From CAZMNF01 sp964567595 (GTDB taxonomy: Bacteria > Bipolaricaulota > Bipolaricaulia > RBG-16-55-9): DNA of 15,193 nucleotides. Shown piece by piece: positions 1-7,687 of this stretch (position 1 is the first letter of the stretch; each line of letters begins with the position of its first letter). A program made the translations under genes and the position numbers. The notes beneath the pieces are model-generated. The model had not been told where the DNA came from. It made no database searches and worked only from the letters and a program-made list of their open reading frames with translations. The DNA is taken from the NCBI GenBank assembly GCA_964567595.1, contig CAZMNF010000045.1:1-15193 (forward strand), written 5' to 3'.

Positions 1-15
1 ATGTTGTAGATTATT

Positions 16-276
16 ATGGAATTCGTCTCGGTCCGCGAGACGTCCTATGAGCCCGAAGCCCGCATGATTCAAGCGCTGCTGGAGGCCAACGGCTTCCACG
101 TCAAGCTGATGGGCGCCTACGAGGCCCACTACCCGCCGACCTACCCCATCGAGATCCAGGTGCCTGAAGGCGAAGCGAACGACGCCCGCCAACTGCTGGA
201 CGCGCACGAGGAAGGTCGCGATACCGATCGTGAAGCTGGCGACGAGTCCGATCGCGGTCCGAATGCCAGCCTGTAG
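16..276 (+). CDS. DUF2007-type putative signal-transducing protein, ended by an in-frame TAG
   Basis: An 86-residue protein that begins by describing two extended-sequence homology patterns typical of DUF2007: an N-terminal stretch with 'EARMIQALLEANGFHVKL' (about residues 15-32) and a later 'IEIQVPEGEANDARQLLDAH' (about 45-64). The family is small, ferredoxin-like and of unknown function; some members are suspected signalling or PII-like adaptors. The last 20 residues are acidic and low in complexity. An in-frame TAG lies just upstream of the start (7-9), so ATG 16 is the first good start; no Shine-Dalgarno is visible in the few bases before it. The frame stays open after TAG 274-276 for another 30 codons that encode a membrane helix, so the gene may be a nonsense-interrupted or readthrough form of a 117-codon gene (see the next entry). 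It converges on the esterase gene. Family call moderately sure; function unknown. Confidence 0.7.
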   Translation: MEFVSVRETSYEPEARMIQALLEANGFHVKLMGAYEAHYPPTYPIEIQVPEGEANDARQLLDAHEEGRDTDREAGDESDRGPNASL

Positions 277-369
277 ATCTTTGGCGTCCTTGTCGCATTG
301 GCCGTGCTCGGCGTGTTGTACCGACTGGAACTGATCGCGCTCTGGCAAGCGGTCCAGCAGTGGTTCTAA
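277..369 (+). other. In-frame continuation of the DUF2007 gene encoding a transmembrane tail
   Basis: Directly after TAG 274-276 the same frame runs 30 sense codons to TAA 367-369. The peptide starts IFGVLVALAVLGVLY, a plausible membrane helix, and ends in an amphipathic stretch with WF at the C terminus. There is no ribosome-binding site and no ATG for a separate gene; only TTG 298 and GTG 304 could serve as weak starts inside the helix. It is best read as the lost or conditionally translated C terminus of the preceding protein. A sequencing error at the TAG would also explain it. Confidence 0.5.
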
Positions 370-403
370 GCTCCCTTATCCCGATCTGATAGGCAATTCC
401 GGG

Positions 404-1435
404 TTACTCGGCCAGTTGCCGACGGAGAAACCGCCAGGCGAGCCGTGCCCCTTCCGCATCGTGGTTCTGCGGACCGACAACGCGCTCCGCTCCTGGCGAC
501 AGTCGATGCTCCCGCGAGGGCATCGCGTGCCCGCCGCCCTCCACCCGGCAGAACCGCACGTCCGCGCCCTTCTCCGGCGCGGGGTTGTTCTCACAGACAA
601 TCCGGCTGCCGTCGTTAGGATCTCGGTTGGGCAACGATTGCACGGTCCGCTGGGATGGATCGGCCCGATTGGCCTCGATCCAGCGATCGCGCGTCGTCTC
701 GGCGGAATCGACCTGGCCGCGCCCGTTGGCGACGGGGCCGCCCTCGTAGGGCATCAGCGGGTCGTTCGTGCCGTTGGCGATGAAGACGGGCACAGGCTGC
801 GAGAGATCGGGGCATTCGCCGCTCTTGGGAAGATTGGCGATGAACGCCGCGATAGCGGAGATCCGATCGGGCCGCTCGATGGCGAGGCGATACGCCATCA
901 TGCCGCCGTTGGAGGCGCCCGTGACGGCCAGCTTCTCGGGATCGAGATCGAAACGATCGACGGCCCAATCGGCCAAGGCCATCACGAACCCAACGTCGTC
1001 GACGCGGGTCTCGTTGGCGAGAGACCGACAGTCGTTCCAGCGTTGGCGGACGCCCGTGGGGGAACCGGTACGGATGTTCGTCCCGTTGGGCACCAGCAAC
1101 AGGAATCCGTCCGCTTTGGCGATCTCGGGCCATTCCTGGGGTCCGCCAGCGCCGGGCCGCAGAATCTGGTCCATGCTCTGCGTCCCGCCGTGCAGCAACA
1201 TGACCGTCATTGCGTTAGGCCCCAAATCGGGGGGCACGTAGACGCGGAAGCGACGCTCCAGCCCGTCATGTGCGAGCGTCCCCTCGTGCCAGCCGGCCGC
1301 GTCGCTTGAGGGCGGCCGCGCGTCGACGGCCGATGGCGAGGCCAGCGGAATCGAGCCGACGAGGACGGCGAGCCCGCACAGTACAAACCCAACCAACATG
1401 GGGCCGGCCGGCCAGAACGGAACGCGCATGGGCAT
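404..1435 (-). CDS. Secreted alpha/beta-hydrolase, PHB-depolymerase/LpqC-type esterase
   Basis: A 343-residue exported hydrolase, probably an esterase or polyester/feruloyl-esterase-like enzyme acting outside the cytoplasmic membrane. A hydrophobic signal or anchor segment spans about residues 12-35. The oxyanion-type LLHGG lies at 80-84, the nucleophile elbow GASNG at 173-177 (Ser175), a likely acid Asp225 in NGTNDP, and a likely His303 in GGGHAMP. This triad order and spacing match the polyhydroxybutyrate depolymerase-like family (COG3509). Several Cys (136, 208, 281, 296) could form disulfides. It is the last gene of the minus-strand operon, 18 bases after the ABC permease. ATG 1435 is given as the start, but ATG 1429 has the better spacing to the GGAG upstream. 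The substrate cannot be told from sequence; the context suggests a lipid or polymer ester handled by the neighbouring exporters. Confidence 0.85.
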   Translation of the reverse strand: MPMRVPFWPAGPMLVGFVLCGLAVLVGSIPLASPSAVDARPPSSDAAGWHEGTLAHDGLERRFRVYVPPDLGPNAMTVMLLHGGTQSMDQILRPGAGGPQEWPEIAKADGFLLLVPNGTNIRTGSPTGVRQRWNDCRSLANETRVDDVGFVMALADWAVDRFDLDPEKLAVTGASNGGMMAYRLAIERPDRISAIAAFIANLPKSGECPDLSQPVPVFIANGTNDPLMPYEGGPVANGRGQVDSAETTRDRWIEANRADPSQRTVQSLPNRDPNDGSRIVCENNPAPEKGADVRFCRVEGGGHAMPSREHRLSPGAERVVGPQNHDAEGARLAWRFLRRQLAE

Positions 1436-1453
1436 GTGCTCCGTTCGCTCCGC

Positions 1454-2200
1454 TCAGAGCTTGATCTTGCGGAACATGTAGGCCCCGAAGCCGAGCATGG
1501 CGGCGGTGAAGCCGCCGAGCACGGCCAGGCTGATGAGCGGGCTGATGTCGGAGGCGCCGAGCACGCCGTAGCGGATGCCCTGGACACCGTAGGTGAGCGG
1601 GTCGATGTAGGTCAGGCCCTGGAGCCACGACGGCAGCCCCTCCAACGGGAACAACGCCCCCGACAGGAAGAACAGCGGAAAAATCACGAAGTTGATGATG
1701 AACTGGAAGCCCTGCATGTCCTCCATGCGCGAGGCGGCGGCCACGCCCATCGCCGTGAAGCAGATCCCGATCAGCACCATGAACACTACTGCCAGGAGCA
1801 ACCCGCCGACGCTGTGGATCGACACGCCGAGCCCGAGCGAGATGGCGAAGATGAGCCCGCCCTGGATGAGCGCGGTCGTGGCGCCGCCGAGCGTCTGGCC
1901 GATCATGATCTCGAGGCGCGAAACGGGCGCGACCATCGTCTCCTTGAGAAATCCGAACTGCTTGTCCCAGACGACCTGGATGCCGCTGAACATCGAGGCG
2001 AACAGGATCGTCATCGCGACGATGCCGGGCGCGATGAAGCTGACGTAGCTGTCGACGTTCGGGATCTCAAGCGCCGAGTTGAGCCCGAAGCCGAGCACCA
2101 ACAGAAAGAAGAACGGCATCCCTAAGCTGCCGATGATGCGGCTCTTGGAGCGGACGTAGCGTTTGACGTTGCGCAGCCAGATGATGTAGATCGCGCCCAT
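1454..2200 (-). CDS. ABC-2 type transporter permease (DrrB-like)
   Basis: A 248-residue integral membrane subunit of an ABC exporter, paired with the ATPase gene just upstream. A short cytoplasmic N terminus with an amphipathic start is followed by about six hydrophobic spans (roughly 24-41, 53-75, 103-122, 131-155, 165-182, 217-240). The FFLSGALFPLEGLPSWLQ stretch (about 176-193) is the typical ABC-2 family signature between the last spans. The length is normal for DrrB/NodJ/NosY-type permeases. A CAGGAG Shine-Dalgarno lies 8 bases before ATG 2200, and the gap to the ATPase is 26 bases, so the two are surely co-transcribed. Family members export drugs, polysaccharides or lipids; NosY is also of this class. 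The substrate is unknown. Confidence 0.92.
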   Translation of the reverse strand: MGAIYIIWLRNVKRYVRSKSRIIGSLGMPFFFLLVLGFGLNSALEIPNVDSYVSFIAPGIVAMTILFASMFSGIQVVWDKQFGFLKETMVAPVSRLEIMIGQTLGGATTALIQGGLIFAISLGLGVSIHSVGGLLLAVVFMVLIGICFTAMGVAAASRMEDMQGFQFIINFVIFPLFFLSGALFPLEGLPSWLQGLTYIDPLTYGVQGIRYGVLGASDISPLISLAVLGGFTAAMLGFGAYMFRKIKL

Positions 2201-2226
2201 CGGTCACGCTCCTGTCGGGATATTCG

Positions 2227-3213
2227 TCATCGGCGCCCCATGCGGTTGGCTTGTCGCATGCGGTCGCGGCCGCTGGCGTCCTCGTCGCGGATGGTGCGCC
2301 CGGTGTAGTGCAGAAAGACGTCCTCGAGCGTCGGCGTGTGCACCGTGACAGACTGGACGTCGATGTCGGACCGATCCAGAACTTGGATGACCTCGGCCAC
2401 GCGCTCGCCGACGTTGTCGGCGCTCAGGTCCACGCGGCCGTTGTGGCGATTCAGGTGGGCGACCCACTCGAGGTCGCTGAGGCGTTGCGAGACGCGGTCG
2501 TTCTGTTCGGAACGGACGGAGATGACGCCGCCGCCGACGATGGATTTCAAGTTCTCCGAGGTGTCGAGCGCGATAATCTCGCCGTGGTCGATGATGGCGA
2601 TCCGGTCGGCGAGCTTGTCCGCCTCGTCCATGTAGTGGGTCGTGATGATGACGGTGACGTTCTGCTCCTGGCGCAGCTTTTCGATGTAGTCCCAGACGTG
2701 GTTGCGGGTCTGGGGATCGAGCCCGAGCGTCGGCTCGTCCAGGAACAGCACCTTGGGCGCATGCAGCAGCCCGCGCGCGATCTCCAAGCGCCGTCGCATG
2801 CCGCCCGAGAACGTCTTGACCAGGTCGTCGCGCCGCTTGGCCAAGCCGACCAGGTCAAGGAGGTCGTCGATGCGCGCGCCGCGGTCCGACTTGGGGACGC
2901 CGTAGAGCCGCCCGTGGAAGTCCATGTTCTCCGCGGCGGTCAGTTCTTCATCGAGGCTCTCGTCCTGGAAGACGATGCCGATGGACTGGCGGACCTCGTC
3001 CTTCTGGGCGGCGATGTCGTAGCCGTTGACGGTGGCCTCGCCCTCGGTCGGGTCCAACAGCGTCACGAGCATCATCAGCGTCGTCGTCTTGCCGGCGCCG
3101 TTGGGGCCGAGGAAGCCGAAGATCTCCCCCTCGGGGATGTCGAAGCTGATCGCGTTCACGGCGGTGAAGTCGCCGAAGCGCTTGGTCAGTCGGTCGAGGT
3201 GGATGACATTCAT
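2227..3213 (-). CDS. ABC transporter ATP-binding protein (DrrA-like)
   Basis: A 328-residue cytoplasmic ATPase that would power the adjacent ABC-2 permease. All catalytic motifs are intact: Walker A GPNGAGKT (36-43), Q-loop Gln83, signature FSGGMRRRLE (135-144), Walker B VLFLDEP (155-161) with Glu160, and the switch His193 in TTHYMDEAD. The C-terminal extension (about 225-328), with TPTLEDVFLHYTGR (293-306), is typical of the daunorubicin-resistance DrrA group and longer than minimal ATPases. ATG 3213 overlaps the stop of the beta-helix gene by 4 bases (ATGA), so translation is probably coupled; its own ribosome-binding site is weak. The order beta-helix, ATPase, permease recalls nosD-nosF-nosY, but the ATPase itself looks DrrA-like. 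Confidence 0.95.
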   Translation of the reverse strand: MNVIHLDRLTKRFGDFTAVNAISFDIPEGEIFGFLGPNGAGKTTTLMMLVTLLDPTEGEATVNGYDIAAQKDEVRQSIGIVFQDESLDEELTAAENMDFHGRLYGVPKSDRGARIDDLLDLVGLAKRRDDLVKTFSGGMRRRLEIARGLLHAPKVLFLDEPTLGLDPQTRNHVWDYIEKLRQEQNVTVIITTHYMDEADKLADRIAIIDHGEIIALDTSENLKSIVGGGVISVRSEQNDRVSQRLSDLEWVAHLNRHNGRVDLSADNVGERVAEVIQVLDRSDIDVQSVTVHTPTLEDVFLHYTGRTIRDEDASGRDRMRQANRMGRR

Positions 3214-4256
3214 GACTCGCCGAAGGTCGCCGTCTCGGTCAAGAAATCGAGTTCATCGGGACAGACTTGGGCATCGTTGTTGTCGGCGACGGTGTTGCCG
3301 TTGCCCTCGATCGACCCGTCGAACGCGTCGTCGGCACTGAAGCTCTCCACGCAGGCCTCGCGGTGGGCCAGCACGCCGGTGCCCTCGTTGGCCTCGATCG
3401 TGTTGCGATACAGCTCCGCGCTCGCGGATTGTTCCAGGTTGACGCCGTGGCCCGCGTTCCCCGACAGCGTCGACCCGAACACCCGGCCCGTGCTGAACCC
3501 GCGCAGATAGAGGCCGTGGTTGGCGTTGTTGGCCAGGTCGGTGTCGAGGATCCGGACCGAGGCGGAGAAGATCGCGATCAGGCCGTTCTGGCCATTGTCA
3601 GTGATCGTCGAGTTGGCCACGCGGACGGGGTTGGAGCTGGACGTGCCCAGGCCCTGGGTCGCGTTGTTGGAGAAGTCGGAGCGGAACACGTCGATGGTCG
3701 CTTGGTCGAGCGCGAGCAAGCCCGCATCGCCGTTGTCGCGGAACGTCGCGTTGACGGCGGTCACGAAGGCCTCGTCTTGGGTGTGGAGGCCGTCGTTTTC
3801 GTTGCCCGTAATGACGACGTCCGTGAGGGTGAGCCCCGCGCGACCGAGCACGCCGATCCCGTCGCCCTCGGTGGCGCCGGAGAGGTCATCGCGGCAGCTG
3901 CCGTCGGTGGCGCCACGAATCGTCACGTTCTCCAATTCAACCTCGACGGATGCCGACGTGCCCCCCGAGATCAGCACCACCGGGCAGCCCTGTGTGTCCG
4001 CCCCGATTTCCACGTCGTTCGGGTTGGGGCCCAACCCGCGGATGGTGAGGCTCTTGTCGATCGCCAGATTGGCCTGCCAGGTGTCGGGGGCGACGAGGAC
4101 GGTGCCGCCCTCGGCCACGTTGTCGATCGCCGCCTGGATGGAGGAGGCGTCCTCCGGCACCCGGACGACTTGGGCCGTGTCTTGGGCCTTCGGCGACAGC
4201 GCCAGGCCGATGGCCAACCCTAGGACCAACACCGCAACGGCAATGTGTCGTGTCAT
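3210..4256 (-). CDS. Secreted right-handed parallel beta-helix (NosD/CASH-like) protein
   Basis: A 348-residue exported protein. ATG 4256 is chosen because AAAGGAG sits 8 bases upstream and a signal peptide follows at once (hydrophobic 5-20, probable cleavage near residues 24-27). Upstream in-frame codons to 4550 lie under the LolA-like gene and are not coding. Residues 30-75 hold the usual entry to such solenoids (VPEDASSIQAAIDNVAEGG, then TIRGLGPNP). Six coils of exactly 23 residues span 149-286, plus a seventh that breaks down after about 300. Each coil carries Asn at position 4 and Gly at position 8. Cys 91, 121, 302 and 332 may form disulfides. Such helices bind or modify carbohydrates, or (NosD) serve an ABC exporter in the periplasm. 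No catalytic residues are evident, so a binding or scaffold role is inferred. It is translationally coupled to the ATPase gene. Confidence 0.85.
   Translation of the reverse strand: MTRHIAVAVLVLGLAIGLALSPKAQDTAQVVRVPEDASSIQAAIDNVAEGGTVLVAPDTWQANLAIDKSLTIRGLGPNPNDVEIGADTQGCPVVLISGGTSASVEVELENVTIRGATDGSCRDDLSGATEGDGIGVLGRAGLTLTDVVITGNENDGLHTQDEAFVTAVNATFRDNGDAGLLALDQATIDVFRSDFSNNATQGLGTSSSNPVRVANSTITDNGQNGLIAIFSASVRILDTDLANNANHGLYLRGFSTGRVFGSTLSGNAGHGVNLEQSASAELYRNTIEANEGTGVLAHREACVESFSADDAFDGSIEGNGNTVADNNDAQVCPDELDFLTETATFGES
3399..3812 (-). repeat. Six perfect-length 23-residue beta-helix coils
   Basis: Within the beta-helix protein, residues 149-286 divide into six consecutive 23-residue units without a single insertion or deletion. 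Position 4 is Asn and position 8 is Gly in every unit; position 9 is Leu or Val. The unit starts are ITGNENDG, FRDNGDAG, FSNNATQG, ITDNGQNG, LANNANHG and LSGNAGHG; a seventh start, IEANEGTG, follows. The repeats are diverged in DNA sequence, so this is a protein-level repeat rather than a DNA tandem array. Confidence 0.85.
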
Positions 4257-4323
4257 GATCCGTCTCCTTTGCGAACGGGCGGGAATGCGTACATCGCGTC
4301 GGTGCGCCGCCCATAAAGGGGGC

Positions 4324-4360
4324 TCGGCCCCGGCGGAGCCGAGCACGCCGCCGGGGCCGA
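4324..4360 (-). promoter_or_regulatory. Strong GC hairpin inside the operon (attenuator or mRNA-stability element)
   Basis: Perfect 13-base arms, TCGGCCCCGGCGG at 4324-4336 and CCGCCGGGGCCGA at 4348-4360, with an 11-base loop. It sits in the 136-base spacer between the LolA-like gene and the beta-helix gene, the widest gap of the operon. In the transcribed (minus) direction the stem is followed by a C-rich run and only three U, so it is not a classical intrinsic terminator. An alternative 7-bp stem (GCTCGGC/GCCGAGC) overlaps the same sequence. Partial termination or protection of the upstream mRNA from 3' decay is plausible. Confidence 0.65.
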
Positions 4361-4392
4361 TTTGCGGGGTGAGAAGGGGGTGGTCAATCGCG

Positions 4393-5280
4393 TCAGTTGA
4401 CACATGGCGACTCGACGCCGTACTCCTCCGGATTGAAGTCGGCCAAGTTGGCCGGATCGAAGATCGATTCGGGGAGACCCTCATCGGGCCGCCGGCGCTC
4501 CTCGGTCGAGACGGTCGTCTTGGACCCGTCGAGGACGTTCTCCACGACAATGCGATTGGGAACGATGTCGCCGTCGAAGTCCACGAACTCGTCCAGCGCG
4601 AGCGTGCGCTCCAGCGTGTCGTCGGCGTTGTTCAGCTCGGCCCGAAACGTCACGAACTCCTCGGTGTCGATCCAGACTTGGCCCGTGGGGAAGTCGACGT
4701 CGGCGCCCTCGCGCGCCTCGAGCGTCACGCGATAGGCCTCGCGCTCGGTCGGCTCGCCGCGCCAGTTCACCTCCACGGGCTCGGTGCTTTGGAGCGTGCC
4801 GAGGTAGTCGTCGTTGAAGTCGGAGCCACCGCCGCCGATCTCGTCGCGCTCCAGGTTGCTGCCGGCGAAGCTCGCGTTGCGGTCCTCGTCGCTGACGAGC
4901 TCCTTGACCTCCCCGAGCGCCGAGAGGAACAGCCAGAGTTGAGAGTCCTCGTCCTTCGCGTCCGGGTCGTGGGTCAGGAACCGGGTGCCGCACTCGGCCT
5001 CGGGTTGCAGGAAGTAGATGAGCGTCTTGTCCACGCCGTCCCGTTCCGCCTTGCTGAAGAAGCCGAACTCGCGGCTGCCCGTGGAATCATCGGCAAAGAC
5101 GAGGTCGAAGCTCGTCCGCGAGATCTGGCTTCCTTGGGCGTTGAAACCGCCCTCGTCGGCGGCACGTTGGAGGATCTCGTCGCCCGTGAGCTCGTCGTCT
5201 TGGGCGCTAGCCCACGGGCCGAGCCCGATGGCCACCGCCAGCCCGAGGGCGATCATGAGTCCGATTCGAAGCGTTTTCAT
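4393..5280 (-). CDS. LolA-like outer membrane lipoprotein-sorting protein
   Basis: A 295-residue exported protein with a clean signal peptide (hydrophobic 6-20, likely cleavage after ASA at residue 26). The mature part follows the family pattern: KTLIYFLQP (85-93), a fixed Cys97 before TRFL, LWLFLSALGEVKEL (115-128), then ASFAGSNLERDEIG (136-149), a WRGEPTEREAYRVTLE strand pair, and a conserved late strand PNRIVVENV (241-249). LolA/LolB-fold proteins bind acyl chains; this subgroup is routinely encoded next to MMPL/RND exporters and is thought to accept or carry their lipid-like cargo. Cys97 and Cys293 might pair. The Shine-Dalgarno AAAGGAGGA is excellent. It lies 51 bases after the MMPL gene in the same operon, which supports a joint function. 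Confidence 0.85.
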   Translation of the reverse strand: MKTLRIGLMIALGLAVAIGLGPWASAQDDELTGDEILQRAADEGGFNAQGSQISRTSFDLVFADDSTGSREFGFFSKAERDGVDKTLIYFLQPEAECGTRFLTHDPDAKDEDSQLWLFLSALGEVKELVSDEDRNASFAGSNLERDEIGGGGSDFNDDYLGTLQSTEPVEVNWRGEPTEREAYRVTLEAREGADVDFPTGQVWIDTEEFVTFRAELNNADDTLERTLALDEFVDFDGDIVPNRIVVENVLDGSKTTVSTEERRRPDEGLPESIFDPANLADFNPEEYGVESPCVN

Positions 5281-5331
5281 GGGGGATTCCTCCTTTGAGT
5301 CGTTGATGGTCGATTCATCGCTCCAATCCGA

Positions 5332-7671
5332 TTAGTCCGAGGCCGGCGCAGCCGTTTCCGGCGGCATGAACGGGCTGGACGCCCGCAAGAATTTCGGCTC
5401 CCGCACCACGAGAATCGCTGGGACAACCGTGAACGCGCTCACGCTGGCGACGACCATCGTCAGCACGATCAGCAGCCCGAAGTTGACGAGCCCTTGGAAC
5501 GAGCTGAGCAGCAAGACGGCAAAGCCGAGCACGAGCGCCACGGCGTTGTAGAAGATCCCCTTGCCGGCGCTGCGCATCGTCCGCTCGTACGCCACGGGCG
5601 GTGCGTGGCCGGCCCGCGACTCCAGGCGGAAGCGGCTCATAAAGTGGATGACGTAGTCAATCCCGATGCCCACGGCGATCGAGCCGAGCATCAGCGTCGC
5701 CATGTCGAGCGGGATGCCCGCATACGACATGGCGCCGAACTCGATGACGATCGTCAACACCAGCGGGATCAATCCCAGCAATCCAGCAGTTACCGACATC
5801 ATCAGCACGGCCACGAGAATCCCTGCTGCGATGACGCTGGCGCTGAGGCTCGCGATCTGGCTGGAGACGACCTTGTCGGTCAGCACGGAGAACGCGCGCA
5901 CGAGGCCGACCATTTCGGCTCGGGCGACCTCGGCATCGTCGAACTCCCGGTCGAGATACGCCTGCACCTGCGCGACGATCTCCTGGTAGCGCTGACTGCT
6001 GACGTCCTCAAGGCGCGCCAGCACCTCCCCCTGGGAATAGTCCCCGAGGAAGAGCTTGCCCGGGTCACCGCTGAAGAGGATGAACAGCTGCGCGGCCAAG
6101 CGCGGGTCCTCGGGCACGCGATAGTAGTCGGGGTTGGAGGCGTTCAGCGTCTCGTTCAGCTGGCGCACCACGTCGGCGACCGAGGAGATCTGGCCGGCTT
6201 CGGGGATGTTCTCCTCCAAAAACGTGTGGAGATTGACGATCTTGTCCAGCACCTCGGGATCCTTCAGGCCGTCGCGGCGGCCGGTGTCGATCTCGATCGA
6301 CATCTGCCGGCTGCCGCCGAAGTGTTCCTCCATGGTGTCCATCGCCCGGACGACGGGGTGTCCCTCGCCGAGAAAGGCGTCCGAGCTCGTCTCCACGCGG
6401 ACCTGCGAGACCCCGATGGCGAAGACGATCAGGATCGCGGCGGCCACGCCGACCGTCCAGCCGGGCCGCCGCCCGACGACCGACGCCACGCGGCCGAGGC
6501 CCATGGACAGGGGGCTGCGACGGTAGTTGCCCTTGACCTCGGGCACCTTGAGCCGGGCGAGCAGCGCCGGAATGAGGGTGAACGACAGCACCATGGCGTA
6601 GAGGATGCCGAGCGCGGTGAACACGCCCATCATGCGTTGCGGCCAGAGGAACGCCGTGATCAAGCCGAGAAAGCCCGCCGCCGTCGTCAGGCTCGTCATG
6701 ACCACGGGCGCGAACATCTCGTCCATGGTGTTGATGACGATCGCGCGGCGCGAGTAATCGGGATGGTCTCGGCGCTTGGCCGCCTCCTCGTAATACTTAT
6801 TGAGGATGTGGATGCCGTCGGCGGCGCCGATCGCAATGAGCATCACGGGCATGATCGTCGTGTAGGGCGTCATCTCCACGCCCACGATCGCCATCGACGC
6901 CACGGCCCAGAGGCTGCTCAGGATGACGATCGCCAACGGCAGGGCCACGCCGCGCGCACTGCGGAAGCTCGCGAAGAGCACCCCGAGCATGACCAGAAGC
7001 ACAAACGGAATCAGAACGCTCAGGTCTCGGTTCATGCTCTCCGAGGTCGCCACGCGCACGACCGGGTCGCCCGCCATGTAGATCTCCTCGGGGCCGCGGT
7101 ACTCGTCCAAGAATCCCTTGATGGTGCCGATGAGCTCGGGCACGTCGGCGGTGTGAGGATCGAGCGTGATGGAGATGGCACCGGCTTGCCCGTCCTCGGC
7201 GATCAGGCGCCCCATCATGCTGCGGTCGTTCGTGACGCGGCGCTTGTACGCTTCGATCTGCGCCGCGGTCTCGGGGACCTGCGCCATCGCCTCCTCGACG
7301 ACGACGGAGTCCTCGGTCCCGTAAATAACGTTGGCGCTGGCCGGCCCTTCGACCTCGTCAACGCCCGTCAGTTCGGAGATGCGATCTTCGAGCTCGCGGA
7401 ACTTGCGGAGGGTCGAGGTCTCATAGATGGTGTCCTCGGCCTCGATGGCGATCAGAAAGAGGTCTTGGGAGCCGTAGGTGTCCTCGGCCCGATTGAGCGC
7501 CTGCACGGCGGGCTCGTCGTCGGGCAGGAACTCCTTGAAATCCGCCTCGAACGTCAGGCCGCTCGCGAAGAACCCCGCGACGAAGCCGACCGTGATCAGG
7601 CCGACGAGCCCGAGCGTCCACCAGGGATGGTCCGCTACCTTGGCCGTAAACCACCGGATAAACGTCTTCAT
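5332..7671 (-). CDS. MMPL/RND-family transporter (HpnN/MmpL-like)
   Basis: A 779-residue inner-membrane exporter of the RND superfamily, MMPL branch, whose relatives move hopanoids, mycolate lipids and other hydrophobic cargo using the proton gradient. It shows the full duplicated 6+6 plan: helix 1 at about 17-38, an extracytoplasmic domain 40-215, helices 2-6 at about 219-373, helix 7 at 405-421, a second domain 425-605, and helices 8-12 at 608-756. Charged residues expected for proton relay lie in helix 4 (Asp285 in GAADGIHIL) and helix 10 (Asp672 in GIGIDYVIHF). ATG 7671 is chosen: GGGGAG lies upstream, and the first helix begins soon after. It follows the small secreted protein by 16 bases. 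No membrane-fusion or TolC-type partner is encoded nearby; the LolA-like protein may fill that role. Confidence 0.93.
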   Translation of the reverse strand: MKTFIRWFTAKVADHPWWTLGLVGLITVGFVAGFFASGLTFEADFKEFLPDDEPAVQALNRAEDTYGSQDLFLIAIEAEDTIYETSTLRKFRELEDRISELTGVDEVEGPASANVIYGTEDSVVVEEAMAQVPETAAQIEAYKRRVTNDRSMMGRLIAEDGQAGAISITLDPHTADVPELIGTIKGFLDEYRGPEEIYMAGDPVVRVATSESMNRDLSVLIPFVLLVMLGVLFASFRSARGVALPLAIVILSSLWAVASMAIVGVEMTPYTTIMPVMLIAIGAADGIHILNKYYEEAAKRRDHPDYSRRAIVINTMDEMFAPVVMTSLTTAAGFLGLITAFLWPQRMMGVFTALGILYAMVLSFTLIPALLARLKVPEVKGNYRRSPLSMGLGRVASVVGRRPGWTVGVAAAILIVFAIGVSQVRVETSSDAFLGEGHPVVRAMDTMEEHFGGSRQMSIEIDTGRRDGLKDPEVLDKIVNLHTFLEENIPEAGQISSVADVVRQLNETLNASNPDYYRVPEDPRLAAQLFILFSGDPGKLFLGDYSQGEVLARLEDVSSQRYQEIVAQVQAYLDREFDDAEVARAEMVGLVRAFSVLTDKVVSSQIASLSASVIAAGILVAVLMMSVTAGLLGLIPLVLTIVIEFGAMSYAGIPLDMATLMLGSIAVGIGIDYVIHFMSRFRLESRAGHAPPVAYERTMRSAGKGIFYNAVALVLGFAVLLLSSFQGLVNFGLLIVLTMVVASVSAFTVVPAILVVREPKFLRASSPFMPPETAAPASD

Positions 7672-7687
7672 TGCGGCTCGTCTCCCC

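Noticed and set aside
370..403. Terminator between the convergent DUF2007 and esterase genes
   Set aside because: Only a short TATC/GATA dyad is seen, with no GC stem or T-run.
2251..3510. 419-codon plus-strand open frame opposite the ABC ATPase
   Set aside because: Shadow of a gene with intact Walker and signature motifs; no domain in the antisense product.
4257..4550. N-terminal extension of the beta-helix gene by 98 codons
   Set aside because: It overlaps the end of the LolA-like gene, runs through the hairpin, is rich in Arg/Pro/Ser, and would bury the signal peptide; ATG 4256 has a good Shine-Dalgarno.
3520..5298. 592-codon plus-strand open frame across the beta-helix and LolA-like genes
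   Set aside because: It covers two real genes and their spacer in antisense, has low-complexity composition and no ribosome-binding site of note.
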